A stretch of DNA of 64,000 nt, from assembly GCF_001049735.1 (NCBI RefSeq), contig NZ_CVPC01000006.1, positions 130,370 to 194,369 of the forward strand. Reading direction: 5' to 3'. Below are positions 52,552-62,570 of the stretch, in pieces; within the stretch, counting starts at the first letter, position 1; each line of letters begins with the position of its first letter. The position numbers and the translations under genes were made by a program. Under the pieces are notes generated by a model. That model did no database searches and was not told the DNA's origin. It saw only the letters and a program-made list of their open reading frames with translations. The stretch comes from Nereida ignava. GTDB taxonomy: Bacteria > Pseudomonadota > Alphaproteobacteria > Rhodobacterales > Rhodobacteraceae.

Positions 52552-52979
52552 AGCGCGGTCGGTAGGGTCATGTGGCGCGCGCGTGCGCCGCGCTCAATTG
52601 CGGCGGCGTGCAATCGGTCAAGTTCAAGCTCGTACCGAATTTCTTCAAGCATGCGAAGTTCGGGCGATGCAATCGATCCGTCAGCGGCTGCGACGTCGCA
52701 TGATAATGCGTAAGCTGTTTCGTACAGGGTTTGAGGCAATGCGTCGCGGATCAAGCCAAAGAGCGCGTCCAGCCCGTCTTCTTGATCGAACAAGTCAAAA
52801 ACGGTGCGCCCAATGGTTTGAAGGCGTTCTGGATCATATCCCGAAAAGACGGGTAAGTTATTCACAATATTGGTGATTTTCACAAGTTCAGCCGTGCGAA
52901 TATCTTCATCGCTCGCGGAAACGGCGATCATCAGTGCGGCAAGGCTGTCTTGGGCCGTTAGGGGGGCTTGTGCGTTCAC
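52548..52979 (-). CDS. TerB-like (tellurite resistance fold) protein
   Basis: A 143-residue all-helical acidic protein. The repeated MIAVSASDEDIRTAELVKITNIVNNLP and ALSCDVAAADGSIASPELRMLEEI, each with an acidic D-x-D/E loop, match the TerB/DjlA-N fold that binds a metal ion. The start is GTG 52977-52979 with AAGGAAC at a good distance; an upstream ATG (53054) would add an unlike, low-complexity stretch. Tellurite resistance is not implied: no other ter genes are present. It could be a general stress or scaffold protein. Confidence 0.82.
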   Translation of the reverse strand: MNAQAPLTAQDSLAALMIAVSASDEDIRTAELVKITNIVNNLPVFSGYDPERLQTIGRTVFDLFDQEDGLDALFGLIRDALPQTLYETAYALSCDVAAADGSIASPELRMLEEIRYELELDRLHAAAIERGARARHMTLPTAL

Positions 52980-53145
52980 GAGGGGTGTTCCTTTTGGACT
53001 GCTCTGCCCTTGGTTTATTGACGGCTGGCCGCCCTCGCAATAGGGAGTGCGCATGGTGCGCGGGGTTGTGCCACCGCGCGGCTAATCTGCGCGCCCTCGC
53101 TGCGTCCAATTACGTACACCGACGATCAAAACCGGAGATACCCAG

Positions 53146-54792
53146 ATGAGCCTTTCGCGCGACGAAGCCCAACAGTCCAAAGCATGGCCTTTTGAAGAAG
53201 CGCGTCGGGTGCTCAAACGGCTTAAGGGTAAGGACCCAGAGAAGGGTTATGTATTGTTCCAAACGGGATACGGCCCGTCGGGGCTGCCGCATCTTGGGAC
53301 TTTTGGTGAGGTTGCGCGTACGACCATGGTGCGTCGCGCATTTGAAGTTTTGTGTGATATTCCAACGACGCTGATTTGTTTTTCCGACGACATGGACGGG
53401 TTCCGCAAAGTGCCGACCAACGTTCCGATGCAAGAAGAGCTGTTGCAGGACCTCAACCTGCCGCTGACTAAAGTGCGCGATCCGTTTGGGTGCCATGAAG
53501 GTTTTGCGCAGCACAACAATGCGCGTCTGTGTGATTTTCTGGACGGATTCGGATTTGAGTATGAGTTTGCCTCATCAACCGACTACTACACTGGCGGAAA
53601 GTTTGATGAAGCGCTCATGACGGCCCTAGAGCGCTTTGATAAAATACAAGAGATCATGTTGCCGACACTGGGTGAAGAACGCCGCGCCACATATTCGTGT
53701 TTTCTGCCCGTAAGCCCGAAAACAGGCCACGTGCTTCAGGTGCCAACGCTTGAACGGAATGTGGCGAAAGGCACGATCGTTTATGAAGAGCCCGACGGCG
53801 AGCGCATTGAGGTGCCCGTCACCGGCGGTAACGTGAAAATGCAATGGAAGCCCGATTGGGCGATGCGTTGGGCTGCCCTTGGGGTGGATTATGAAATGTC
53901 TGGCAAAGACCTGATCGACAGTGTTGTCCAATCGGGTAAAATTTGTCGCGCCCTTGGTGCGCCAGCACCCGAAAGCCTGTCGTATGAGTTGTTTAATGAT
54001 GAGCTTGGTCAAAAGATTTCTAAATCAAAAGGCAATGGCCTTTCGATGGAGGAATGGCTGACTTATGCGGCGCCCGAAAGCCTGTCGTATTTTATGTATC
54101 AGAAGCCAAAGACGGCTAAGCGCCTCTATTTTGATGTGATCCCCAAAATGGTGGATGAGTATCATCAACAATTGCGCGGTTATGAGGACCAAGATGCCAA
54201 GCAAAAGCTGGCGAACCCGATTTTCCACATCCATGGTGAGACTGCACCGAAGTCTGACATGGTTGTGCCGTTCTCAATGTTGTTGAACCTTGCGGCTGTG
54301 GCCAATGCCGAGGGTAAAGAGCAATTGTGGGGCTTTATTCAGCGCTACGCGCCCGAGGCGTCCGCAGAAACCCATCCTGATTTGGATGCGGCGGCAGGCT
54401 ATGCGGTGGCGTACTACAACGACTTTGTGAAGCCTGAGAAAACCTACCGCGCACCAACAGATCAAGAACGTGTGGCTTTGGCGGATATGGCAGCGGCGCT
54501 GCGTGATCCCGCGTTGGCACGTCAGATGATTGAGACGAAAAACGCAGCAATGGGTAAAGATGATCCGGTGGCTGAGTTGGATTACTCCAGTGCCGAGGAT
54601 CTGCAATCAATTGTCTTTGCGGTTGGTAAGAACCACGGGTTTGAGCCGCTTCGTGATTGGTTTGGCGCGATTTATGAAGTGCTTCTTGGGGCTACTCAGG
54701 GGCCACGCTTTGGTGGATTTATCGCGCTCTACGGCGTTGATGAAACGGCAAATTTGATCGACGAAGCCTTGGAAGGTGGGTTGATTAATTGA
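53146..54792 (+). CDS. lysK: Lysyl-tRNA synthetase, class I
   Basis: A 548-residue class I lysyl-tRNA synthetase, the archaeal-type form also found in alphaproteobacteria and spirochaetes. The HIGH-type motif is within [20 protein letters not shown], the KMSKS motif is KISKSKGNG, and [11 protein letters not shown] is conserved. It charges tRNA-Lys and is unrelated in fold to LysS of E. coli. GGAGAT precedes the ATG. A strong hairpin begins seven bases after its stop. Confidence 0.95.
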   Translation: MSLSRDEAQQSKAWPFEEARRVLKRLKGKDPEKGYVLFQTGYGPSGLPHLGTFGEVARTTMVRRAFEVLCDIPTTLICFSDDMDGFRKVPTNVPMQEELLQDLNLPLTKVRDPFGCHEGFAQHNNARLCDFLDGFGFEYEFASSTDYYTGGKFDEALMTALERFDKIQEIMLPTLGEERRATYSCFLPVSPKTGHVLQVPTLERNVAKGTIVYEEPDGERIEVPVTGGNVKMQWKPDWAMRWAALGVDYEMSGKDLIDSVVQSGKICRALGAPAPESLSYELFNDELGQKISKSKGNGLSMEEWLTYAAPESLSYFMYQKPKTAKRLYFDVIPKMVDEYHQQLRGYEDQDAKQKLANPIFHIHGETAPKSDMVVPFSMLLNLAAVANAEGKEQLWGFIQRYAPEASAETHPDLDAAAGYAVAYYNDFVKPEKTYRAPTDQERVALADMAAALRDPALARQMIETKNAAMGKDDPVAELDYSSAEDLQSIVFAVGKNHGFEPLRDWFGAIYEVLLGATQGPRFGGFIALYGVDETANLIDEALEGGLIN

Positions 54793-54799
54793 CCTAGCG

Positions 54800-54834
54800 C
54801 TCCTCTGACTTAGGTTTTGGTTCAGTCAGAGGAG
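54800..54834 (+). promoter_or_regulatory. Perfect hairpin that buries the Shine-Dalgarno of the next gene
   Basis: CTCCTCTGACT (54800-54810) pairs perfectly with AGTCAGAGGAG (54824-54834), 11 bp with a 13-base loop. The right arm contains most of the AGAGGAGG ribosome site (54830-54835) for ATG 54841. There is no T run after it, so it is not a plain terminator. Confidence 0.75.
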
Positions 54835-54840
54835 GTTCAC

Positions 54841-55251
54841 ATGGTTCGTATTTTAGTCGGTCTGGTCTTTTGTTTGTGGGCGGGGCTTTCCGCAGCGCAA
54901 GATACGCCAACACGTGATATTCAAGATACCATTTCAAATCAGATGGATGCCTTTCGCGATGGTAATGTGGACGGCGCGTGGACGTTTGCGGCTCCGAATA
55001 TTCGGCGAATGTTTGGGCAAGACCCCAATGCATTCGGTCGGATGGTTGAGCGTGGCTACCCTATGGTTTGGAACAACGATCAGGTCAGGTTCGGTGAATT
55101 GCGGGTGCTGAATGGCCATGTTTGGCAACAAGTCCGTGTGACAGATGTGGCCGGCGGTCAGCATGTCCTTGATTATATGATGCTGCAAACGGAAGCGGGT
55201 TGGAAAATTGCTGCCGTGCAGGTGTTGGAAGCCCCGGACGTGGGCGTTTAG
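54841..55251 (+). CDS. DUF4864-like secreted protein
   Basis: A 136-residue protein with a Sec signal peptide (VRILVGLVFCLWAGLSAAQ). The mature part (RDIQDTISNQMDAFRDGNVDGAWTFAAPNIRRMFG, GGQHVLDYMMLQTEAGWKIAAVQVLE) has the cone-shaped NTF2-like pattern of DUF4864. AGGAGG is five bases before ATG 54841 but lies in a perfect 11-bp hairpin, so translation may be controlled. The preceding lysK gene is 48 bases upstream and could drive it by readthrough. Function unknown. Confidence 0.85.
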   Translation: MVRILVGLVFCLWAGLSAAQDTPTRDIQDTISNQMDAFRDGNVDGAWTFAAPNIRRMFGQDPNAFGRMVERGYPMVWNNDQVRFGELRVLNGHVWQQVRVTDVAGGQHVLDYMMLQTEAGWKIAAVQVLEAPDVGV

Positions 55252-55360
55252 GTGTTGCGCGCGTCACTATCGGCGCGCTCGCTCGCCTAAGATGTGCTTA
55301 ACGAACGGACGCTAGGTTGGTCACATAGAGCAGATCAACACGCCCGCGCTGACATTACGA

Positions 55361-55398
55361 GACCGCAGAAACGGCTGCCCCGTTTGTGCGGTTTTTTT
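55361..55398 (+). terminator. Intrinsic terminator after the DUF4864-like gene
   Basis: ACCGCA-GAAACGG pairs with CCGTTT-GTGCGGT around a CTGCC-type loop, followed by seven Ts. It separates the DUF4864 gene from the beta-helix gene. Confidence 0.85.
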
Positions 55399-55435
55399 AT
55401 GTCTGACGCCAAGGTTCCACGAAAGGATATCGTTC

Positions 55436-57727
55436 ATGAATATGGCAATTACTGACCGCTTTAGCTTGTCCCCAGCACCATTCTCGCAAGGCTTGGGCCA
55501 GTGGTCCCGTGAAGATGGGACTTTTGGAACAGAAACCTACGCCAGCTACAGCAGTGCTGTGGTCGTGCCATCTGATCCTGATTTTGGCAGTTGCCTTCAG
55601 CTGACAAAAAACCAAGGCGGCACCCAACGATTGCGGTTCACGTGCCAAACCGCACTTGCCACGGGTTGCTACTACAAAGTGAGCGCGCGCATCAAAGCGG
55701 TAAGCGGCAGTCGGCCGTCTGTGCAGATTGCGGGCTCTGTCTTTGATGCCTCGGATGATGCTTTGACTGGGGTGCAACTGGCTGGGGCAGCGGTGACGTT
55801 GCAAACCTACGGAAACGTGATTGAGGTGTCTGCAATCGTGGGGCAGGGTAGCCGTCCTGGTGTGGACATGGCATGGGGAATGGACGCCGCATATGCGCAT
55901 ATCGGCCTAGATTTGACGGGGCCGGTCGGTGGCGTAATCCGCATTGATGACCTTAGGATCGAAGATGTGACGCCGCTGTTCTTTAGCCAAACATTTGATG
56001 TTTTGGACGTGCGGGATTTCGGTGCGATCGGGGACGGGGTGGCTGATGATGCTGATGCGATTGAGGCGGCTGATGCGGCAGCGCAGGGGCGTACTGTTTT
56101 GGTGACGGACGGCGTTTTCCGGATGGGCCGCGATGTGACGATCAACAGCAAGATCCGGTTTGAAGGCCAGATTACCCAATTGCCTGAGCACCGTTTTGTT
56201 CTTAGGCGCTCTTTCGATCTGCCGACTTATGCCGATGCGTTTGGCGATGAAGTTGTGGGTTTCAAAAAGGGGTTTCAGGCCCTGCTTAACGGGGCAGATC
56301 ATGAGGTTTTTGATCTGTGTGGCCGGCAGGTTCAATTGACTGAACCGCTTGATATGGCCGCTTTGGTGCCTAATCGTGCGCGGTTTGAGGTCCGGCGCGT
56401 CATTGCAAACGGTATGTTTGAAGCCCGTGATAGCACAGCCTGGGCCGATGATGTGGTAACAGCAAGTGCCAGCTATGACCCGAATGATCCGTATAAACTG
56501 CGCAATGTGGTGAACGCCGCGTCTATCAAGGTGGGGTCGTTGGTAAGTGGAAACGGGGTTGGCCGAGAGGTTTATGTGGCGTCCGTGAACCCCAGTGCAA
56601 ACACGTTGACCCTATGCCAACCGCTGTTTGGGGCCGCGGCAAGCCAGAGTTATACGTTCACGCGTTTCAAATATATGCTCGATTTTGGTGGTTTTGAAAA
56701 ACTATCGAAAATGGTTTTGAACAATATCCAACTACAGTGTTCAGGCCGTGCAAGTGGCATCATGTTGGCGCCCGATGGCGTTGTGTTCGAAGTGCTTGAT
56801 TGTTTGATCAACAAACCGAAAAGCCGCGGGATCACGTCCGCTGATCGTGGCTGTCAGGGGATGATTGTTGACCGTTGTCAGTTTCTGTCGAACGAGCAGT
56901 CGCTTCAGGTTGAAGACCGTGTGACAACTGCGCTGAACGTCAATTCGAACGACCCCAAGCTGCGCAACAACCGCGTCGTGTTGTTTGAGCATTTCGCGGT
57001 TCTGTCTGGCGCAGGCAATTTGGTGACGGGCAATCATTGGTTTCATGGGGATGCTGGTTCAAACGGTATTCGCAAGGCTGGCCTGATCTTCACGCAACCG
57101 AATTGTATGAGTGCTGTGACGGGGAACTATATCGACAATAACTATATTGAGATGACCAACGAGCACGAGGCCTTTCCGGATTTTGCCAACCAGTTCTCGT
57201 TTGGTGGGCTGACGATTTCCGGGAATTTCTTCATATCGCTCAACTTGCGATCTGACTTTTCATGGCTGGTTGTGGCCCCTTATGGTGCTGGGCATTTTAT
57301 CCAAGGATTGTCGGTTCAAGGTAATGTTTTCAAGGCGGTAAACGGCAATGTCGAACGTGCCGACCGGGTTGATACAAGCCGCGCTGATCTGGCTAAAGGG
57401 CGGTATCGGAATATCGTTTTTGATGGCAACACGTTCAACAATGTTGGCACAGTTACGATCAATCCTGTTGTGATAAATCATGACCAAAACACCGATGCTG
57501 CAACGTGGAACGTATCTGCATCAGGGCGGTTACCCTTTGATGGATGGGCCCGTGCAGTTCAGGCGGTGCAGCCCGTTGAGCAAACAAAATCTGGCAGTTC
57601 AGACGTTTTCACTCAGCCTTGGGCGCAAGTTGAACAAGGTGCAGATAAATCTGAAGTACGACTAAAGTGGGGTCAGTCCACTAGGGGGCGGGCTAATGTG
57701 ACGATGCGGTGCGACACGCCCGTCTAG
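55436..57727 (+). CDS. Right-handed parallel beta-helix protein (pectate lyase-like / GH28-related)
   Basis: A 763-residue protein. Residues about 1-175 form a beta-sandwich-like module (LRFTCQTALATGCYYKVSARI). The central part opens with VRDFGAIGDGVADDADAIEAA (about 197-217), the pectate-lyase-3 / GH28-related entry strand with its acidic loop, and continues as a right-handed beta-helix with repeated N-rich turns (GNYIDNNYI, GNFFISLN, QGNVFKAVNGN, FDGNTFNNVG). No signal peptide is seen, so cell-surface export, if any, uses another route. AAAGGA precedes the ATG. Such folds occur in polysaccharide lyases and phage-type tailspikes. There are no neighbouring polysaccharide-use genes. Confidence 0.82.
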   Translation: MNMAITDRFSLSPAPFSQGLGQWSREDGTFGTETYASYSSAVVVPSDPDFGSCLQLTKNQGGTQRLRFTCQTALATGCYYKVSARIKAVSGSRPSVQIAGSVFDASDDALTGVQLAGAAVTLQTYGNVIEVSAIVGQGSRPGVDMAWGMDAAYAHIGLDLTGPVGGVIRIDDLRIEDVTPLFFSQTFDVLDVRDFGAIGDGVADDADAIEAADAAAQGRTVLVTDGVFRMGRDVTINSKIRFEGQITQLPEHRFVLRRSFDLPTYADAFGDEVVGFKKGFQALLNGADHEVFDLCGRQVQLTEPLDMAALVPNRARFEVRRVIANGMFEARDSTAWADDVVTASASYDPNDPYKLRNVVNAASIKVGSLVSGNGVGREVYVASVNPSANTLTLCQPLFGAAASQSYTFTRFKYMLDFGGFEKLSKMVLNNIQLQCSGRASGIMLAPDGVVFEVLDCLINKPKSRGITSADRGCQGMIVDRCQFLSNEQSLQVEDRVTTALNVNSNDPKLRNNRVVLFEHFAVLSGAGNLVTGNHWFHGDAGSNGIRKAGLIFTQPNCMSAVTGNYIDNNYIEMTNEHEAFPDFANQFSFGGLTISGNFFISLNLRSDFSWLVVAPYGAGHFIQGLSVQGNVFKAVNGNVERADRVDTSRADLAKGRYRNIVFDGNTFNNVGTVTINPVVINHDQNTDAATWNVSASGRLPFDGWARAVQAVQPVEQTKSGSSDVFTQPWAQVEQGADKSEVRLKWGQSTRGRANVTMRCDTPV

Positions 57728-57749
57728 TATTGGTTCTTGGCTGCGGTCG

Positions 57750-57974
57750 CTAGTTGGCGTGGCCAAGTTTTGTCACCTCAAGACGTAGTTCCTGCAGCGC
57801 AATTTCTGTCTGCACCAGTTTCACCGTCACAGGCCCCGTCATCTCACGCGGATGATCGAACAGATCACGGCGCAGGGTGCGCAAGTCACGCTCCATCCGG
57901 TCGATGTGCGACAGGGTGATGCTGGTTGGCGTTTGCCAATCCGTCGAGGGGCTAAAGGTGCGGTGCATACTCAT
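57750..57974 (-). CDS. Small hypothetical protein
   Basis: A 74-residue frame with a helical, charged middle (SHIDRMERDLRTLRRDLFDHPREM) and a second helix near the end (VQTEIALQELRLEVTKLG), suggesting a coiled coil. No other gene uses this space between the beta-helix gene and uvrB. The ribosome site is weak, so the start (here the first ATG) is unsure. No family recognised. Confidence 0.5.
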   Translation of the reverse strand: MSMHRTFSPSTDWQTPTSITLSHIDRMERDLRTLRRDLFDHPREMTGPVTVKLVQTEIALQELRLEVTKLGHAN

Positions 57975-58010
57975 GCAAGCTTGCTACGACAGCATGTCTT
58001 AACGCTCAGT

Positions 58011-58038
58011 TACGCAGCGGTGAAAAACCCGCTGCGTA
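58011..58038. terminator. Hairpin downstream of uvrB
   Basis: A 10-bp perfect stem (TACGCAGCGG with CCGCTGCGTA, 8-base loop) lies 24 bp past the uvrB stop. It has no good T run on the minus strand, so termination there is uncertain. Confidence 0.55.
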
Positions 58039-58061
58039 TGTTCGTTTTGTCAAAAGGCGAT

Positions 58062-60275
58062 CTAACGCCGTTTGCTGCGCTTTGTTCCGCCCCGTTGCCC
58101 CGCACGTCCTGCGGTTGAGCGGCCGGATGCCTTTTGCGCATCATCAACGGCTTTCTCAACAACTGCTTGGCGGGCCAGAGGATCGTCGGACACCACCAAA
58201 TCTACAGTCTCAAGGCGCTTCACCTCGTCACGCAGGCGGGCGGCTTCTTCAAACTCAAGGTTTTCGGCGGCTTTGCGCATGTCTTCGCGCAGCCCATCAA
58301 GATGTGCCGCAAGATTATCACCGGCCATCGGTTTTTCGATGGTTGCGGTCACGCGGTTCATATCCACGTCACCTTTGTAGAGACCAGCCAGCACGTCTTC
58401 GACGTTTTTCTTCACTGTTTCAGGTGTGATGCCATGCTCTTCGTTATACGCAATTTGCTTGGTGCGGCGGCGTTCGGTTTCGCCCATGGCGCGTTCCATG
58501 CTGCCGGTAATTTTATCCGCGTACATGATCACGCGGCCTTCGGCGTTTCGCGCGGCGCGGCCGATGGTCTGTACCAGTGACGTCTCAGAGCGCAAAAAAC
58601 CCTCTTTGTCCGCATCGAGAATTGCCACAAGCCCACATTCGGGAATGTCGAGACCCTCACGCAGCAGGTTGATGCCAACAAGCACATCAAATGCCCCAAG
58701 GCGCAGGTCGCGCAAAATCTCAATCCGTTCAATCGTATCGATGTCTGAGTGCATGTAGCGTACGCGAATCCCTTGTTCGTGCAGATACTCCGTCAGGTCC
58801 TCGGCCATGCGCTTGGTCAATGTCGTGGCCAGCACCCGCATGCCATCCGCCGCAACACGGCGAATTTCATCCAAAAGGTCATCCACCTGTGTCTCAACGG
58901 GGCGAATTTCGATGACAGGGTCCAAAAGGCCTGTGGGGCGGATGACTTGTTCTGTGAATACGCCGCCTGCTTGTTCGATTTCCCAAGCGGCTGGGGTGGC
59001 AGAAACAAAAACAGACTGGGGCCGCATCGCGTCCCATTCCTCAAATTTGAGGGGGCGGTTGTCCATGCAAGACGGAAGGCGGAAGCCGTGCTCCGCCAGC
59101 GTCATTTTGCGTCTGAAGTCACCTTTGTACATGCCGCCGATCTGCGGCACAGAAACATGGGACTCGTCGGCGAAAACAATGGCGTTGTCTGGGATGAATT
59201 CAAAAAGTGTGGGGGGCGGCTCGCCCGGTGCGCGGCCCGTCAGATAGCGTGAATAGTTCTCGATCCCGTTGCAAACCCCAGTGGCTTCCAACATCTCAAG
59301 ATCGAAATTCGTGCGCTGCTCAAGGCGCTGTGCTTCAAGCAATTTGCCATCTGCCACCAACTGATCAAGCCGAACCCGCAGTTCCTTTTTGATGCCCGTA
59401 ATCGCCTGTTGCATCGTCGGTTTTGGCGTGACGTAGTGACTGTTGGCGTAAATGCGGATTTTGTCGAACGTATCTGTTTTCTCACCAGTCAGTGGGTCGA
59501 ATTCAGTAATGGTTTCCAATTCTTCGCCGAAGAAAGATAGCCGCCACGCACGGTCATCAAGGTGGGCAGGGAAGACTTCAAGGCTATCTCCGCGCACGCG
59601 AAACGTGCCACGCTGAAACGCCGCGTCGTTACGTTTGTATTGTTGGGCGACCAGATCAGCGATTACCTGACGCTGATCGTACATTTTGCCCACGTGGATA
59701 TCTTGGGTCATGGCCCCGTAGGTTTCGACCGAACCGATGCCGTAAATACACGACACGGACGCCACGATAATAACGTCATCACGTTCCAAAAGCGCACGGG
59801 TTGCAGAGTGGCGCATACGGTCAATTTGCTCGTTAATCTGGCTTTCTTTTTCGATGTAAGTATCAGAGCGCGCTACATAGGCTTCCGGTTGATAGTAGTC
59901 ATAATAGCTGACGAAATACTCGACCGCGTTATCGGGAAAGAAGCCCTTGAACTCCCCATAAAGTTGGGCGGCCAGCGTTTTGTTAGGCGCAAGGATGATC
60001 GCGGGGCGTCCCGTTTGCTCAATCACTTTTGCCATGGTGAATGTTTTGCCGGTGCCTGTTGCGCCAAGCAGCACCTGATCGCGATCGCCGTTCAGCACAC
60101 CAGTCGACAGTTCTTTGATGGCCGTGGGTTGGTCGCCCGCGGGTTCAAACTCGGTGTTGAGCTTGAATGAAATGCCGCCCTCCAGCTTGTCACGGGTTTT
60201 CACGTCTGGCGCGGGATTTGCCAAAACGGGCGCTGTCGGGCGTGGTGGCTGGCTATCTGAATGGGCGTAAGACAT
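58062..60275 (-). CDS. uvrB: UvrABC excinuclease subunit B
   Basis: A 737-residue DNA-repair helicase-like protein. Walker A GATGTGKT, the beta-hairpin segment [12 protein letters not shown], the DESH box ([11 protein letters not shown]), and the C-terminal UVR motif ([19 protein letters not shown]). It is loaded by UvrA at bulky DNA lesions and recruits UvrC. I start it at the ATG at 60273-60275 with AAAGGGAA upstream; the ATG nine codons earlier lacks one. A basic Gly/Arg-rich tail ([13 protein letters not shown]) extends past the UVR motif. I could not find a GTTC-N7-GTTC LexA box before it. Confidence 0.96.
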   Translation of the reverse strand: MSYAHSDSQPPRPTAPVLANPAPDVKTRDKLEGGISFKLNTEFEPAGDQPTAIKELSTGVLNGDRDQVLLGATGTGKTFTMAKVIEQTGRPAIILAPNKTLAAQLYGEFKGFFPDNAVEYFVSYYDYYQPEAYVARSDTYIEKESQINEQIDRMRHSATRALLERDDVIIVASVSCIYGIGSVETYGAMTQDIHVGKMYDQRQVIADLVAQQYKRNDAAFQRGTFRVRGDSLEVFPAHLDDRAWRLSFFGEELETITEFDPLTGEKTDTFDKIRIYANSHYVTPKPTMQQAITGIKKELRVRLDQLVADGKLLEAQRLEQRTNFDLEMLEATGVCNGIENYSRYLTGRAPGEPPPTLFEFIPDNAIVFADESHVSVPQIGGMYKGDFRRKMTLAEHGFRLPSCMDNRPLKFEEWDAMRPQSVFVSATPAAWEIEQAGGVFTEQVIRPTGLLDPVIEIRPVETQVDDLLDEIRRVAADGMRVLATTLTKRMAEDLTEYLHEQGIRVRYMHSDIDTIERIEILRDLRLGAFDVLVGINLLREGLDIPECGLVAILDADKEGFLRSETSLVQTIGRAARNAEGRVIMYADKITGSMERAMGETERRRTKQIAYNEEHGITPETVKKNVEDVLAGLYKGDVDMNRVTATIEKPMAGDNLAAHLDGLREDMRKAAENLEFEEAARLRDEVKRLETVDLVVSDDPLARQAVVEKAVDDAQKASGRSTAGRAGQRGGTKRSKRR

Positions 60276-60563
60276 GAGCGATTCCCTTTGGTCATCATAC
60301 AATGTGACGCCTTCTGCCGTGGGTTCAAGGGAGCCGCTGGATGTTGATCAAACAAATAGCTAGCTTAAATGCGAAAATTGGAATATGATACTGGTAGGCG
60401 CTGGAGTGTAACCTGGACTGAGCGGTTCATTCCCCTATCTCCCACGGTCGTTTCAGAGTTTTCGCTTCAGCGTCAAACCTTAGTTCAAACCGATGTATGC
60501 CAGATATTGCATTTACCCGCAGAGTTATGGATATAGGCATCAGCCAACGTCTGAGGGTTCACC

Positions 60564-60875
60564 ATGCGCGCACGTATTTATAAGCCAGCAAAAACTGCCA
60601 TGTCTTCGGGCACAGCAAAAACGCGTAAATGGGTGCTGGAATTTGCTGCAGCCTCGTCGCGCGATGTGGATCCGCTGATGGGCTGGACCTCATCTGATGA
60701 CACCCAAAGCCAAGTGAAGCTGACGTTCGACAGCAAAGAAGATGCGGTCGATTATGCGCGCGACAACGGTATTGAGGCAGTTGTGCAAGAGCCTAAAACG
60801 CGCCGCCCTAACGTGCGCGCTGCCGGTTATTCCGAGAATTTCGCAGTCAACCGCCGAGGCGCTTGGACGCACTAA
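60564..60875 (+). CDS. NDUFS4-like NADH dehydrogenase (complex I) accessory protein
   Basis: A 103-residue protein of the ETC complex I NDUFS4 family. Markers are [14 protein letters not shown] near the start, [19 protein letters not shown] in the middle and [14 protein letters not shown] at the end. In alphaproteobacteria this is an accessory subunit of respiratory complex I, shared with mitochondria, which supports the taxonomic placement. GAGGG precedes the ATG. It stands alone here; the main nuo operon is not in view. Confidence 0.93.
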   Translation: MRARIYKPAKTAMSSGTAKTRKWVLEFAAASSRDVDPLMGWTSSDDTQSQVKLTFDSKEDAVDYARDNGIEAVVQEPKTRRPNVRAAGYSENFAVNRRGAWTH

Positions 60876-60986
60876 GGTTACCTGCCGTTTCTGGTGTTCG
60901 GAACTTACGAAGCAGTAACTGAGTATAAACAAACGCACACCACCCTTGCGCAGCTTGCACCCAAAGCGCTATGCCAACACCCAAGC

Positions 60987-61063
60987 GGTCCCTTAGCTCA
61001 ACTGGATAGAGCAGCTGACTTCTAATCAGCAGGTTGAGGGTTCGAGTCCTTCAGGGATCGCCA
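60987..61063 (+). tRNA. tRNA-Arg (TCT anticodon)
   Basis: The acceptor stem GGTCCCT/AGGGATC, D-arm, anticodon stem GCTGA/TCAGC with loop CTTCTAA (anticodon TCT), and T-arm with TTCGAGT fold normally. The 3' CCA is encoded at 61061-61063. It is the rare-codon AGA/AGG reader. Confidence 0.97.
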
Positions 61064-61151
61064 GTGTTTTTCTCCCCACCTCTTGTACCCCGCACGGTAA
61101 ATGTCTTTGATGGCGGTGAAACCCGGCCACCTCACTTAAGGACGCTGTCTC

Positions 61152-61907
61152 ATGACAAAGTATATTGATCTTAATTCTGATCTTGGTGAGGGCTATGGCC
61201 CTTGGCAGATGGGCGATGATGAGCGGATATTGGGGTTGGTAAGCAGCGCGAATGTGGCATGTGGCGGGCACGCAAGTGATCCCGACACGATGCACGCCAC
61301 ACTTGGTGAAGCGGCGTCAAACGGGGTTTGTGTTGGCGCGCATCCCGGGTATGCGGACCCACTTGGCTTTGGGCGCCGCGTTATTCCGATGGCGGCTGCG
61401 CAGATCACTCATATGGTTGCAGCACAAATTGGGGCTTTGAGCGGGGTTGCGCAATTGACCTCGGCGCGTGTCGCGTACGTTAAGCCGCACGGTGCTCTTG
61501 CTAATTTGGCTGCGCGGGATGTGGAGGTTTCGAATGCCATTCTTGATGGGGTTGGCGCACTGCCTGTTTTGGCGATTTCCGGAACGGTGCTTGAACAGCA
61601 AGCCAAGGCGCGGGATCATCAGGTTTACTCGGAAATATTTGCCGACCGCGCGTATCAGGCCAACGGCGAGTTGGTGCCGCGCAGCGAGGAAGGTGCGGTG
61701 ATACATGATCCTGTTTTCGCGGCTGACCGGTTGATTGCATTCTTGGAGAGCGGTGAAATGCCGGTGCTCGGTGGTGGATCTATTGCTCTTGAGGCGCACT
61801 CAATTTGCGTGCACGGCGACACGCCAGCAGCCGTTGAGATGGCCTCGCAAATACGGAAGCGTTTGACGGCGCAGGGCGTTGAAATTCGCTCGTTTATCCA
61901 AGGCTAA
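61152..61907 (+). CDS. pxpA: 5-oxoprolinase subunit A (LamB/YcsF family)
   Basis: A 251-residue protein with the LamB/YcsF hallmarks DLNSDLGEGYGPW near the N-terminus, SANVACGGHASDP (about 31-43), and VKPHGALAN (about 108). PxpA with PxpB and PxpC forms the widespread prokaryotic ATP-dependent 5-oxoprolinase, which opens pyroglutamate to glutamate. The gene begins the pxpA-pxpB-pxpC operon; pxpB starts three bases after its stop. Confidence 0.94.
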   Translation: MTKYIDLNSDLGEGYGPWQMGDDERILGLVSSANVACGGHASDPDTMHATLGEAASNGVCVGAHPGYADPLGFGRRVIPMAAAQITHMVAAQIGALSGVAQLTSARVAYVKPHGALANLAARDVEVSNAILDGVGALPVLAISGTVLEQQAKARDHQVYSEIFADRAYQANGELVPRSEEGAVIHDPVFAADRLIAFLESGEMPVLGGGSIALEAHSICVHGDTPAAVEMASQIRKRLTAQGVEIRSFIQG

Positions 61908-61910
61908 GTA

Positions 61911-62570
61911 ATGATGAAAGCAACGTCAGTTGGTGAAGGGGCGGTGCTCTTTCAACTTGCGGAGGTCGCAGACGAGCGGACCCATGCAGCGATTTGCGCT
62001 TTGGATGAGGCAATCGCGGCGGCAGATATCAAAGGCGTGGTTGAGGTCGTGCCCGCGTTGATTAATTTGTTGGTGGCATTTGACCCTATTCAAACGGATC
62101 ACGGCGCGGTTACGGCGGCTGTTCAGGCGTTAAAGCCAGATGTTGCCGCCAGCAGAACGCCTCAGGTCCACCGTGTGCCTGTTTGTTATGATCCGGAATT
62201 GTGCCCTGATTTGCTGGAAGTGGCGAGACTGACAAACCAGAGTGTCGAGGCAGTTATTGCAGCGCATTTGGGTTCTGAAATGCGGGTTGAGATGTACGGG
62301 TTTTCACCAGGCTATGCCTATTTGCGCGGTCTGCCACAAAGCATTCACTTGCCGCGCAAACCTGCAGCGGTACGCGATATTCCAAAAGGCAGCATTATCA
62401 TTTCTGGCGCGCAGTCTTTGATTACGACACTGACAATGCCGACGGGATGGTGGGTCATTGGACGCTCTGGGTTCGACGTGATTGAAAGCGATGCGCCTGA
62501 TCCATTTGTGTTCAAGGTTGGGGACCGTGTGGTCTATGAGCGGATCAGCCGTGCGGAGCTGGGTGTGTAA
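61911..62570 (+). CDS. pxpB: 5-oxoprolinase subunit B (KipI-like)
   Basis: A 219-residue KipI-like protein. The conserved VPVCYDPELCPDL, LGSEMRVEMYGFSPGYAYLRGL and GSIIISGAQSLITT regions fit the allophanate hydrolase subunit 1 family. Two ATGs in a row (61911 and 61914) can both serve as start; AAGG lies nearby. It follows pxpA after three bases and shares one base with pxpC (TAATG). Together the three subunits use ATP to open 5-oxoproline. Confidence 0.93.
   Translation: MMKATSVGEGAVLFQLAEVADERTHAAICALDEAIAAADIKGVVEVVPALINLLVAFDPIQTDHGAVTAAVQALKPDVAASRTPQVHRVPVCYDPELCPDLLEVARLTNQSVEAVIAAHLGSEMRVEMYGFSPGYAYLRGLPQSIHLPRKPAAVRDIPKGSIIISGAQSLITTLTMPTGWWVIGRSGFDVIESDAPDPFVFKVGDRVVYERISRAELGV

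Noticed and set aside
52548..52979. Tellurite resistance operon
   Set aside because: Only one TerB-like protein is present; no terA, terC or terD-like genes are in the window.
60276..60563. SOS box for uvrB
   Set aside because: I looked for the alphaproteobacterial GTTC-N7-GTTC LexA pattern and its reverse complement; only single GTTC cores are present.
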